From the NCBI GenBank assembly GCA_020441225.1, contig JAGRMP010000008.1, positions 1 through 16,874 of the forward strand: 16,874 nt of DNA, in the 5' to 3' direction. This DNA is from Maritimibacter sp. (GTDB lineage: Bacteria > Pseudomonadota > Alphaproteobacteria > Rhodobacterales > Rhodobacteraceae). A model generated the notes under the pieces. It saw only the letters and a list, made by a program, of their open reading frames with translations, was not told the origin of the DNA and searched no databases. Of the stretch, positions 6,757-14,608 are shown one piece after another (positions within the stretch are counted from its first letter, which is position 1; every line of letters begins with the position of its first letter). The position numbers were made by a program, and so were the translations under genes.

Positions 6757-8334
6757 ATGACCGCCCAAGTGACCCGCGTGCCCACAGATATCCCCGGCGC
6801 TGGCGCCTCGATGTACCGGCTCCTTGCCGACAACCTTCCGGCGCGCGCGGACAAGGTGGCGCTGATCGGGGCCGACGAGACGGCAAGCTATGCGGCGCTC
6901 TCGGCAGAGGTCGATCGCCTTGCCGCCTGGCTCGCGGGTCGGGGCATCACCCGGGGCGACCGGGTGATCGTCTCGCTGCGCAAATCGATCGGCGAGGTGG
7001 CCGCGATGTTCGCCGCCTGGAAACTCGGCGCCGTCGCGGTCAACATCAACGTGAAGTGGACCGGCGCCCAGCTCGCCTATGTCGCCACCGATTGCCGCGC
7101 CCGCGCCGCCATCGTCGATCGGGGCATGGTGGCCGGCAAGACCGCCGAGCCGCTGCCCGACTGCGTGACGGCGGTGCTGGTGCGCGGCAAGCCGGTTGCC
7201 GGCACCGATTGCTGGGCGGAACTGCCGGCGGGCACCGCGCCCGAGGCCTTTCCGGATCCAGGCGCGCTGGCGATGATCATCTACACCTCGGGCTCCACCG
7301 GGAAGCCCAAGGGCGTGATGCTGAGCCATGCCAACATCCGCATCGGCGCCGCAGCGGTGAGCGACTATCTCAAGCTCGGCGAGGCGGACCGGCTGCTCTC
7401 GGTTCTGCCCTACAGTTTCGACGCCGGGCTCAACCAGCTCACCACGATGTTCTGGACCGGCGGCAGCGTGGTGCACCAGCCGGTAACCATGCCGGCGGAA
7501 GTGGTGCGCATGGCGCGCGACTACGGCGTGACCGGGATCGCCGGGGTGCCGCCGCTGTGGAACATGGTCGTGCGCTACCTTGCCGAAGTGCCGACCGCGC
7601 TTCCCGATCTGGTGCGGGTGACCAATACCGGCGGGAAGATCCCGCCCAACATCCTCGATCTGATGCCCGGGGTCTTTCCCGGCGTCGACATCTACCTGAT
7701 GTACGGGCTCACCGAAGCCTTTCGCTCGACCTACCTGCCGCCGGAGCGTTTCGCCGGCAAGAAGGGCTCGATCGGCCAGCAGATCCCCCAGGCCCAGGTC
7801 TTCGCGATCCGCCCCGACGGCGGCGTGGCCGGCCCCGGCGAGGAAGGCGAACTGGTCCACGCCGGACCGCTGGTCTCAATGGGCTACTGGGAAGGCCCGG
7901 AGCTGACGGCGCAAAAGATCAGGCCCTGCCCGGCGCTCGATGCGGTCACCGGCGGCCAGCCCGTGGTCTGGTCGGGCGACCTCGTCCGGCTCGATGCCGA
8001 TGGCGACATGTGGTTCGTGAGCCGCATGGACGACATGATCAAGACCCTGGGCTTCCGGCTCAGCCCGACCGAGGTCGAGGACCTCCTGTCGCAAAGCGGA
8101 TTGGTGACCGATGCGGTCGCTTTCGGCGTCGACGACGACGAGCGCGGGCAGGTGGTCGTCGCGGCGGTCTCCCTGGTCGACGGGGCCGATGAGGCCGCAC
8201 TCATGGCAGAGTGCCGCAAGACCATGCCGCAATACATGCTGCCGGCCCGGATCCATGCCTGGCCCGGCCCGATGCCCCGTACCGCAAGCGGCAAACTCGA
8301 CCGCCACGCGGTCATCCGCGCTGCGGGCGGCTGA
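6757..8334 (+). CDS. AMP-forming acyl-CoA ligase, resembling exosortase-associated type
   Basis: 525 residues from ATG 6757; the ANL-family homology begins just after this start. Upstream in-frame codons look non-coding, and the ribosome binding site is weak. Motifs in order: P-loop YTSGSTGKPKGVMLSH (176-191), MYGLTEAFRSTYLPPE (315-330), SGDLVRLDADGDMWF (406-420), the hinge DDMIKTLGFRLSPTEVE (425-441) and the catalytic lysine in PRTASGKLDR (Lys513). Such enzymes adenylate a carboxylic acid and load it onto CoA or a carrier. LSVLPYSFDAGLNQLTTMF and YGLTEAFRSTYLPPE are, as I remember it, hallmark stretches of the acyl-CoA ligase family linked to exosortase/EPS loci (TIGR03098). The flippase and polymerase-like genes nearby agree, although no exosortase is in view. 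The natural acid is unknown; acylation of a glycan or lipid precursor is a reasonable guess. Confidence 0.9.
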   Translation: MTAQVTRVPTDIPGAGASMYRLLADNLPARADKVALIGADETASYAALSAEVDRLAAWLAGRGITRGDRVIVSLRKSIGEVAAMFAAWKLGAVAVNINVKWTGAQLAYVATDCRARAAIVDRGMVAGKTAEPLPDCVTAVLVRGKPVAGTDCWAELPAGTAPEAFPDPGALAMIIYTSGSTGKPKGVMLSHANIRIGAAAVSDYLKLGEADRLLSVLPYSFDAGLNQLTTMFWTGGSVVHQPVTMPAEVVRMARDYGVTGIAGVPPLWNMVVRYLAEVPTALPDLVRVTNTGGKIPPNILDLMPGVFPGVDIYLMYGLTEAFRSTYLPPERFAGKKGSIGQQIPQAQVFAIRPDGGVAGPGEEGELVHAGPLVSMGYWEGPELTAQKIRPCPALDAVTGGQPVVWSGDLVRLDADGDMWFVSRMDDMIKTLGFRLSPTEVEDLLSQSGLVTDAVAFGVDDDERGQVVVAAVSLVDGADEAALMAECRKTMPQYMLPARIHAWPGPMPRTASGKLDRHAVIRAAGG

Positions 8335-8443
8335 CCCTGCCCCACACCGCGCTGCGCCGCGCACGGACAGGCGTGCGACCGGTCACGCGGGCCAACCCGA
8401 TCCGGCGCTGCACAAGGGCGTTCATGCCAGGCGGCGCGGCGCC

Positions 8444-9796
8444 CTACCCGGCGGCCGCGGCAATGGACATCGCCTGGATCTCTTCGAGATGCAGCCATAC
8501 GGCCCCGACCGCCAGGGCGGCGACCACGGCGGCAAACAGCGTATCGTGTTCCCCGTCCCAGACATTGTGCCGGATCGCCAGCCAGATCAGGAACGGGTGC
8601 ACCACCACCCCGGCCACGGCGATCCCGCAGATGGCGCCGACGATGCCCCAGAAATGCACGCCGATCAGCAGAAACGTCACCCCCGAGATGCCGCGCGCCG
8701 CCGAGACGACGAAGAAGTGCCGCGAGTCGCCCGCCGCCAGCGCCGCCCGGTCGTAGGACATGCCGATGGCGCCCGGCATCATTGCCAGCGAGATCAGCAC
8801 CAGCATCGCCCCGGCATGAACGTAGCGGTCGTCGTACAGCAGGTTGACCAGCGCCGGGCCCGCAATCGCCAGCGCGCCCATCATCGCGATCAAACCGCCG
8901 GTCATCAGATAGCGCATGTAGCGCAGCCTGCGTGCGCTCGCCGACGTGCCCTTCTCGCGCACTTCGCGGTAGATCGGGATCATCACCCGGCCGACCAACT
9001 CGTTGCCGAGCATCATCGGAAAGCTGCCGAGGTAGTAGCCGATGTTGTAGATCCCGAGCACGTGCAGGGTGAGAAACTTGCCGAAAACCAGCTTGTCGCC
9101 CTGGCTCGCGAAGAACGAAAACAGGGTCGAGACGAAGATCCATTTGCCGAAGTGGATGAGCTCGTGGGCGGCCGCGGGCTCCCAGCCGAGGCGGTTGCGG
9201 TGGCCTTCGAGGAAATGGCGTGCGAGCAGCAGGAGCGCCGTCGATTGAACCACGTTGCCGAGCACCAGCGCGACCACGCTCTCGGTGTACCAGGCCAGGG
9301 TGACCATGAAGATCAGCGAAATCACCTGCGCGGCGAGCTCGACCAGGGTGATCATGCCGAACTTGAGATGGCGGATCGCGGTCTGCACCCGGGTGGTGAC
9401 GAACCCGGAGATAACCATCGAGAAGACCGAGATCGGCAGGAAATAGGCCAGTTCCGGGGCGTCGAAGAACAGCGATGCCGGGTAGGCGAGGAAACAGGCG
9501 GTGATCCACAGGGCAAATCCCCGGATCACCTTGAGCGAATAGGCGGTGTCGAGGAATTTCGGATCGTCGCCGCGTTTCGACTGGGCGATGGACGGCCCGA
9601 TCCCCATATCGGTGAACAGCGTAAGCCCCACCTCGACCATGGCGACGAGGGCCATCAGGCCGAACGCTTCGGGAAACAGCAACCGGGTGAGGATCAGGTT
9701 CGACAACAGCCGCAGGAACTGTCTCGCGCCGTATCCGACCAGCACGATCGCCGAGCCGCGCAGCACGCGCGCCATCAAGCCGTCGCCAGAAATCAT
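8444..9796 (-). CDS. Oligosaccharide flippase family protein (Wzx/MOP superfamily)
   Basis: 450 residues if started at ATG 9796. ATG 9775 (MARVLRGSAIVLVG) is an equally good choice, a GTG at 9865 is possible, and none has a strong ribosome binding site. The N-terminal stretch LRLLSNLILTRLLFPEAFGL is the family signature. It is followed by MALVAMVEVGLTLFTDMGIG and many hydrophobic helices along the whole length (about 12-14), as expected of a polysaccharide transporter that flips undecaprenyl-linked repeat units across the inner membrane. It is transcribed toward the acyl-CoA ligase (109-bp convergent gap with no clear terminator) and away from the O-antigen polymerase-like gene. Partners such as glycosyltransferases are not in the window, so the glycan cannot be named. 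Confidence 0.9.
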   Translation of the reverse strand: MISGDGLMARVLRGSAIVLVGYGARQFLRLLSNLILTRLLFPEAFGLMALVAMVEVGLTLFTDMGIGPSIAQSKRGDDPKFLDTAYSLKVIRGFALWITACFLAYPASLFFDAPELAYFLPISVFSMVISGFVTTRVQTAIRHLKFGMITLVELAAQVISLIFMVTLAWYTESVVALVLGNVVQSTALLLLARHFLEGHRNRLGWEPAAAHELIHFGKWIFVSTLFSFFASQGDKLVFGKFLTLHVLGIYNIGYYLGSFPMMLGNELVGRVMIPIYREVREKGTSASARRLRYMRYLMTGGLIAMMGALAIAGPALVNLLYDDRYVHAGAMLVLISLAMMPGAIGMSYDRAALAAGDSRHFFVVSAARGISGVTFLLIGVHFWGIVGAICGIAVAGVVVHPFLIWLAIRHNVWDGEHDTLFAAVVAALAVGAVWLHLEEIQAMSIAAAAG

Positions 9797-9865
9797 CTTT
9801 GCTGGATTGAAACCCCGTACCGCCAGTTGCACCTGAAACCCCCAATAGGCGGCCACCAATGCCAC

Positions 9866-10203
9866 CGAGCCCGGTTTAACTTTTGCGACCTTTGCCGGGA
9901 CCGGTCAACGAAAAGCACGCAAAACGGATTGTGCATGCTCCTTCAACGATCCGAACGTTCACGAAATTCGCTTAGTTCAATGAGAGTTCCGAGATCCGCG
10001 AAAATGCCGAAACAATGTCGGGAATGATTTCACCCGCGGCGCGGAATCGCCTATACGAACGGGAATCAGCGGGGCCGCGAGGTGCCCGCTCTTGGAACCG
10101 TGGGTTGACGCCGTCACCGGGCTACTGCCGCTCCGGCCTTTGATCGCAGCCCGAAGCACCGTTTTTCGTCGGACGGCTCGCCCGACAGCATCGCTGGAAG
10201 CAT
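9866..10203. other. Divergent intergenic region, flippase / polymerase-like gene
   Basis: About 340 bp with no credible gene; the short frames in it lack starts or recognisable sequence. The left part (9870-10060) is AT-richer and includes an 8-bp palindrome GAACGTTC (9953-9960). It should contain promoters for both divergent polysaccharide genes. I could not assign -35/-10 hexamers with confidence. Confidence 0.5.
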
Positions 10204-11667
10204 ATGCCGAACCCGATCGCATATCTCGTGTTGTTCTCCTGGCCGATCGTGTCGTTGGTGATGTTCATGCAGATGCCGCTCCAGCGCGCCTTTGTCTGGA
10301 CGATCATCGGCGGCTACCTGATCCTGCCGCCCGCGACCGCGATCGACCTGCCGCTGTTGCCGTCGTTCGACAAGTTGGTCGTCGCCAATCTCAGCGCCTA
10401 CGTGTTCACCGTCTTCATCGGCAAGCAGAAGGTCCCGCTGCTGCCGCGCTCCTGGCTCGCCAGGATCCTGCTTCTGTGCTTCGTCTTCATGACCGTCCCG
10501 ACGGTCATGACCAACGCGGACGCGATCATCATCGACGCGCCGTTCCTGGACTCGGGGCCCTTCGGCGGCTCGAAGCGGATCATCCCGGGTCTGGTGCCGC
10601 GCGAGGTCATTTCCTTCTCCGGCGCGCTCGTTCTGATCCACGTGCTGCCCTTCCTGACGGCCCGCGTCGTGCTGGCCAACGAAGCCGGGCGGCGCGAGCT
10701 GCTCCGCGCGATGATGATCGGCGGCCTCCTCTACACGCTCCCGGCGGTGTTCGAGATCCGCTTCAGCCCCCAGCTCAACATCTGGATCTACGGGTTCTTC
10801 CAGCACGATTTCATCCAGATGATCCGCGGCAGCACCTTCCGCCCGATCGTGTTCCTGCCGCACGCGCTGTGGCTTGCCTTCTTCTTCGTGACCTCCGCGC
10901 TCGCAACCGCGAGCCTTGCCAAGGTCCAAGCGCCGGCGCAGCGCGGCAAATACATCCTCGCGCTGGTCTGGATCATCCTGGTCATCATCGCCGGCAAAAG
11001 CCTCGGCTCGACCGGATATGTGCTGGTGCTGGTGCCCGTCGTCTTTCTGTTTTCGGAAGCCGGACGCATCCGGATCGCGCTGCTGTTCATGGCGCTCGCC
11101 CTGATCTACCCGGTGCTGCGCAACGCCGGTCTCATCCCGCTCGACGACATCGTCGGCTTCTTCAACCAGTTCAGCGCCGACCGCGCGCAATCTCTGGGCT
11201 ACCGGTTCGAGAACGAGGAAATCCTGCTGCAACACGCCAATGAACGCCGGCTGTTCGGCTGGGGCGGCTGGGGCCGGTATCTGACCTATAGCCCCTGGGA
11301 CGGCACCCAGGACGCGATTGCGGACGGGCGCTGGATCTTCATCTTCGGCACCTACGGCATTTTCGGCTTCTTCGCCGAGTTCGGCCTGCTGGCGACGCCG
11401 ATCCTGCTGATCTGGCTGCGCCACAAACGGCTGCCGGAGGGCGAGAGCCTGACCCATTCGGGCACGCTGGCGCTGATGCTCGGGATCACGATGTTCGACC
11501 TGCTCGTGAACGCCGCCATCGTCCCCTATATCTGGCTGATCGCAGGCGCGCTGATCGCGGCAGCGGAAAAACCGGTGAAGGTGACCCGCCGCGCCGCACG
11601 CGAGGTGAAGACCAGCGTGCTTGAGATCACGCCGGTTCAGGAACCCGAACGGCGAACGATCATCTGA
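10204..11667 (+). CDS. O-antigen polymerase/ligase-like multi-pass membrane protein
   Basis: 487 residues; ATG 10204 follows GGAAG with a short spacer. Around ten to twelve hydrophobic helices run from YLVLFSWPIVSLVMFM at the N-terminus to AAIVPYIWLIAGALIAA near residue 450, followed by a charged cytoplasmic tail (VKVTRRAAREVKT). The block ERRLFGWGGWGRYLTY...DGRWIFIFGTYGIFGFFAEFG near the C-terminus is the layout seen in Wzy polymerases and WaaL-type ligases: a periplasmic loop with aromatic and Gly residues next to a helix with G.YG..G. Such proteins polymerise or transfer lipid-linked glycan repeats on the outer face of the inner membrane. Polymerase versus ligase cannot be separated by eye. 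The divergent flippase is a natural partner. Confidence 0.75.
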   Translation: MPNPIAYLVLFSWPIVSLVMFMQMPLQRAFVWTIIGGYLILPPATAIDLPLLPSFDKLVVANLSAYVFTVFIGKQKVPLLPRSWLARILLLCFVFMTVPTVMTNADAIIIDAPFLDSGPFGGSKRIIPGLVPREVISFSGALVLIHVLPFLTARVVLANEAGRRELLRAMMIGGLLYTLPAVFEIRFSPQLNIWIYGFFQHDFIQMIRGSTFRPIVFLPHALWLAFFFVTSALATASLAKVQAPAQRGKYILALVWIILVIIAGKSLGSTGYVLVLVPVVFLFSEAGRIRIALLFMALALIYPVLRNAGLIPLDDIVGFFNQFSADRAQSLGYRFENEEILLQHANERRLFGWGGWGRYLTYSPWDGTQDAIADGRWIFIFGTYGIFGFFAEFGLLATPILLIWLRHKRLPEGESLTHSGTLALMLGITMFDLLVNAAIVPYIWLIAGALIAAAEKPVKVTRRAAREVKTSVLEITPVQEPERRTII

Positions 11668-11739
11668 GCGCCCCCGGGATCGACAGCGCCCTGCGCCGCC
11701 ACGGCTTGCTTTTCGGCGCGGCCCCGGCATAGTCCCGCC

Positions 11740-12390
11740 ATGGCAGGCCAGACCGAAGCGATCCTCACCCGGATCCTCGAAGGCATCGACCGGGGCGAAC
11801 TGGCGCCGGGCGATCCGATCGAGGAAAAGACCCTCATCGACGCCTACGGCGTCTCGCGCACCCCGCTGCGCGAGGCGATCATCCGGCTCGAAGCGATGGG
11901 GCTGGTCGACCGCCCGCCGCGCAAGGGCGCGATCCTGTTCAAACCGACCCTCGAACAATTCCTCGCCATCCTGGAAGTCCATGCCAAGCTGGAGGGCCAG
12001 GCGGCAGGGCTCGCGGCCCGGCGCCACGACGCCGAGGCGCTGGCGCGGATCGAGGCGGTGGTCGCCGCCTGCGAGGCCCATGCGCGCGACCGCGGCGACG
12101 CCGACCCCGAGGATTATTACCAGCTCAACCTCCGCTTCCACGAGGCCGTGGCGCTGGCCTCGGGCAACCCCTACCTGCTCGAGATGATCAAGACCAACGC
12201 CCGCAAACTGCTCGCCTATTACCGCGCCCGCTACCGCACCGCCGGCGCCATCGCCGCATCGGCCCGGGACCACCGGACGCTGGTCGAGCTGATCCGCGAC
12301 CGCAAGGCCGACGCTGCCGAGACCTTCATGACCGACCACGTGCAGTTCGACCAGGTCACCGCGATGGATCTGCTCGCCGCGCTGGGGTGA
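11740..12390 (+). CDS. GntR-family transcriptional regulator, FCD (FadR-like) domain
   Basis: 216 residues, the usual FadR-subfamily size. The N-terminal winged helix-turn-helix (about 5-70) shows ILEGIDRGELAPGDPIEEKT, then YGVSRTPLREAIIRLEAMGL with the recognition helix, and KGAILF in the wing. The C-terminal helical FCD domain (about 75-216) keeps likely metal ligands: Asn130 and His134 in NLRFHEAV, His178 in DHRTLVELI and His200 in MTDHV. These proteins bind a small acid or amine-derived ligand and usually repress neighbouring catabolic genes. The likely targets are the amidotransferase and P450 operon on the far side of 12463-13258, because those are the adjacent catabolic genes; this is inference. 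The ribosome binding site is weak. A 72-bp gap separates it from the membrane protein upstream. Confidence 0.92.
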   Translation: MAGQTEAILTRILEGIDRGELAPGDPIEEKTLIDAYGVSRTPLREAIIRLEAMGLVDRPPRKGAILFKPTLEQFLAILEVHAKLEGQAAGLAARRHDAEALARIEAVVAACEAHARDRGDADPEDYYQLNLRFHEAVALASGNPYLLEMIKTNARKLLAYYRARYRTAGAIAASARDHRTLVELIRDRKADAAETFMTDHVQFDQVTAMDLLAALG

Positions 12391-12398
12391 GGCGCCAA

Positions 12399-12457
12399 GG
12401 CCCTTCGAAGGGCCCTGAAACGCGTTTCAAAACGCTTTGAGGCCGCTTCCAAGCGGC
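12399..12457. terminator. Three consecutive palindromes, probable bidirectional terminator
   Basis: The 72-bp convergent gap contains GGCCCTTCGAAGGGCC (12399-12414, perfect 16 bp), TGAAACGCGTTTCA (12416-12429, perfect 14 bp) and GCCGCTT-CC-AAGCGGC (12442-12457). They fill almost all space between the GntR stop and the amidotransferase stop. No long T-run follows either way, although AAAA/TTTT stretches flank the middle element. Position suggests termination from both sides. Confidence 0.55.
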
Positions 12458-12462
12458 TTCGC

Positions 12463-13167
12463 TCAGCCCCTGGCGCGACGGAAAAAACCCATGATCCAGC
12501 GGGCGACCCTGTCATTGTCGGCGGTGTCCGCGAGCGACGCCTGGGCGCGCGCTGCGACCTCCGGCGGGAGTTTTGCCGCGTATTCCGCGATCAGCGCGGT
12601 GACGAATTCATGGGTCATCTCGGGGTGATACTGGGTGGTGAACACGCCCTCCCCGAGCACGAAGCCGCCGATCGGGCAGTCCGCATTGCCCATCACCACC
12701 TCGGCCCCCTCGGGAAGCCGCGTGACCTGCTCCACATGGGCGGCATATTGCCGGAGCGGTCCGGCCTCCATCCAGGGGCTCGGGCTGTGCACCTGGGTCG
12801 CGGTCGTGCCGAAGACCCAACCGCCCGGGTTCGCCTCGACCGCGCCGCCGAGCGCCAGCGCAATCGCCTGGTGGCCGAAGCACGCCCCGAACAGCGGCAC
12901 GCCGACCTCGACCGCCTCGCGGATCAGCGCGAACAGCCGGTCGAGCCAGGGGGCGAGGTCGTTCACCGAGGCGGGGCTGCCGGTGATGAGGAACCCGTCG
13001 TGCCCGGCGACATGCTCTGGAAACTGCCCGTCCTTGACCGAGTAGACCGGGAAATCGCACTCCGGGCAGAGCGGCGCCAGCGCCGCGCGCCATTTCTCGC
13101 CGTCGCGCGGATGCGCCGCGGCAAAGGCGCTTTCGTCGGTGTTGGTCATCAGGATGCCGATGCGCAT
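12463..13167 (-). CDS. Class I (type 1) glutamine amidotransferase
   Basis: 234 residues; ATG 13167 is preceded by GGGGA on the minus strand. It has the class I triad: Cys96 in the nucleophile elbow PLFGACFGHQ, and His181 and Glu183 in TTQYHPEMTH; GFLITGSPASV (58-68) contributes the oxyanion strand. It is the stand-alone type often annotated GMP-synthase-like. The motifs differ from those I recall for PuuD-type gamma-glutamyl-GABA hydrolases, but the fold is related. It may hydrolyse glutamine or a gamma-glutamyl amide. Its promoter overlaps that of the divergent P450 operon containing a gamma-glutamyl-type ligase, so hydrolysis of a gamma-glutamylated intermediate is an attractive but unproven role. 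It converges on the GntR gene across the palindromes at 12399-12457. Confidence 0.9.
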   Translation of the reverse strand: MRIGILMTNTDESAFAAAHPRDGEKWRAALAPLCPECDFPVYSVKDGQFPEHVAGHDGFLITGSPASVNDLAPWLDRLFALIREAVEVGVPLFGACFGHQAIALALGGAVEANPGGWVFGTTATQVHSPSPWMEAGPLRQYAAHVEQVTRLPEGAEVVMGNADCPIGGFVLGEGVFTTQYHPEMTHEFVTALIAEYAAKLPPEVAARAQASLADTADNDRVARWIMGFFRRARG

Positions 13168-13178
13168 GATTTCCCCGC

Positions 13179-13229
13179 TTTACATATTTAGAGGCTCACT
13201 TAGTATATTTTCAAAACCACAAGCGACAA
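13179..13229. promoter_or_regulatory. Overlapping divergent promoters, amidotransferase / P450 operon
   Basis: An AT-rich block sits in the 91-bp divergent gap. For the minus gene, TTGTCG (complement of 13224-13229) and TATACT (complement of 13202-13207) are 16 bp apart, placing a start about 30 bp before ATG 13167. For the plus operon, TTTACA (13179-13184) and TATATT (13204-13209) are 19 bp apart, which is longer than ideal. The two -10 elements overlap, so the two directions probably compete or share a regulator, with the GntR protein the nearest candidate. Hexamers were assigned by eye. Confidence 0.45.
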
Positions 13230-13258
13230 CCACAATCGCACACACCGGGGAGATGCTC

Positions 13259-14518
13259 ATGACCGTCTGGACACCGACGGACGACGGCCACGCGGATCTG
13301 TCGAGCCACGACACCTTCGCCGACGGCCCGCCGCACAACACCTTCGCCCGGATGCGCCGCGAGGCGCCGCTGGACTGGCAGGAATGGGACGGCGGCGTCG
13401 GGTTCTGGAACGTCACCCGGCATGAAGACATCCTCAAGCTCAACCGAGATACCGGGCTGATGTCCTCGGCCCGCGGGATCCGGATGGAGGACCAGAGCTA
13501 CGAGGAATACCTCGCCCGGCGCACCTTCCAGGAGACCGACCCGCCCGAGCACATGAAGACTAGGATCAAGGTGGCCAAGGCGTTTTCCGCGCCGGTCGTC
13601 GCCGGGTTCGACGCCCAGATCCGGGCCCTGTGCGACGAGATCCTCGACCAGGCGCTCGAGATGGGCACTTTCGACGCGACCAAGGAAATCGCCCGGCAGC
13701 TCCCGATGCGGATGCTCGGCCAGATCCTTGGCACCCCCGAGGCCGATCTGCCCTGGCTGGTCGAGAAAGGCGACGCGCTCATTGCCAACACCGACCCGGA
13801 TTTCACCGAACACGTGCTCGACAGGATGGAGACGGACGAATACCGGCTGATGCCGTTCAACTCCCCCGCCGGCGCCGAGCTCTTCGACTACGCCAAGGAG
13901 CTGATGGCGGAAAAGAACCGGACCGGCGACACCGAGGGCGTGCTGCACATGATCTTGCAGCCCGACAAGGACGGCGAAGTGATGCCGGAAGTCGAGTTCC
14001 GCAACTTCTTCTGCCTGCTGGTCGCGGCCGGCAACGACACCACGCGGTATTCCATCGCCGCCGGCATCCAGGCGATGGCGCACCAGCCCGAGCTTCTGGG
14101 CCAGATGCAGGAAGGCGGTGAGATCTGGAAGACCGCGCCCGACGAGATCATCCGCTGGGCGACGCCCGCGCTCTATTTCCGCCGCACCGCGACGCGGGAT
14201 TTCGAGATGCACGGGCAGACCGTGCGCGAAGGCGACAAGGTGCTGCTGTGGTGGGCCTCGGGCAACCGCGACGAGACCGTGTTCGACGATCCGTTCCGGG
14301 TGAAGCTCGACCGGGCGCCGAACCCGCATGTCTCCTTCGGCCAGGGCGGGCCCCATGTCTGCCTTGGCATGCACCTCGCGCGCCTCGAAGTGCGGATCCT
14401 GTTCCAGGAGCTCGCGAAGCGGATCAAAGCGGTGGAACCCGCTGGACCGCACCGCTTCCTTCGCTCTAACTTCGTGGGCGGGATCAAGCACCTGCCCGTC
14501 ACCGTGACCCCGGCCTGA
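13259..14518 (+). CDS. Cytochrome P450
   Basis: 419 residues, typical for a soluble bacterial P450. ATG 13259 is chosen because GGGGAG lies six bases upstream; an in-frame ATG two codons earlier would overlap that site. Landmarks: I-helix oxygen-activation motif AAGNDTT (256-262), K-helix ExxR (Glu296-Arg299 in DEIIRW), and the heme loop SFGQGGPHVCLG with proximal ligand Cys368. The heme loop has one residue more between Phe and Cys than the canonical FGxGxHxCxG. The same longer spacing occurs in CYP124/125-like steroid and isoprenoid P450s, whose AGNETTR and FRRTATRD stretches are also similar. It is a monooxygenase needing a ferredoxin and a reductase. The ferredoxin is two genes downstream; no reductase is in the window. 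First gene of a P450-ligase-ferredoxin operon. The substrate is unknown; gene context favours an amine. Confidence 0.95.
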   Translation: MTVWTPTDDGHADLSSHDTFADGPPHNTFARMRREAPLDWQEWDGGVGFWNVTRHEDILKLNRDTGLMSSARGIRMEDQSYEEYLARRTFQETDPPEHMKTRIKVAKAFSAPVVAGFDAQIRALCDEILDQALEMGTFDATKEIARQLPMRMLGQILGTPEADLPWLVEKGDALIANTDPDFTEHVLDRMETDEYRLMPFNSPAGAELFDYAKELMAEKNRTGDTEGVLHMILQPDKDGEVMPEVEFRNFFCLLVAAGNDTTRYSIAAGIQAMAHQPELLGQMQEGGEIWKTAPDEIIRWATPALYFRRTATRDFEMHGQTVREGDKVLLWWASGNRDETVFDDPFRVKLDRAPNPHVSFGQGGPHVCLGMHLARLEVRILFQELAKRIKAVEPAGPHRFLRSNFVGGIKHLPVTVTPA

Positions 14519-14566
14519 AACCCCCGGCCTGAAACCCTCGGCCTGAAACCCCCGGCCTGACAGGGC
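14511..14566 (+). repeat. Four-copy 14-bp tandem repeat spanning the P450 stop codon
   Basis: Units of CGGCCTGAAACCCC start at 14511, 14525, 14539 and 14553. The second has one T for C and the fourth diverges after CGGCCTGA. The first unit contains the last Ala codon and TGA stop of the P450. Because 14 is not a multiple of three, the copied TGA triplets (14516, 14530, 14544, 14558) fall in all three plus-strand frames. Probably slippage-generated; no hairpin or binding site was recognised in it. Confidence 0.9.
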
Positions 14567-14608
14567 CCGCACGGTCCCACCAACCCGGCCCCAGAAGGAG
14601 CCCGCCCC

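Noticed and set aside
8111..10027. 638-codon plus-strand open frame opposite the flippase
   Set aside because: Arg/His/Gln/Asp-rich shadow; the minus strand encodes an unmistakable MOP flippase.
9977..10222. 81-residue minus-strand ORF between flippase and polymerase-like gene
   Set aside because: Basic, low-complexity translation, no recognisable motif, and it would overlap the start of the polymerase-like gene.
10114..12339. 741-codon minus-strand open frame opposite the polymerase-like and GntR genes
   Set aside because: Low-complexity, His/Arg/Asp/Gln-rich translation without motifs; the plus-strand genes show clear membrane helices and a helix-turn-helix/FCD domain.
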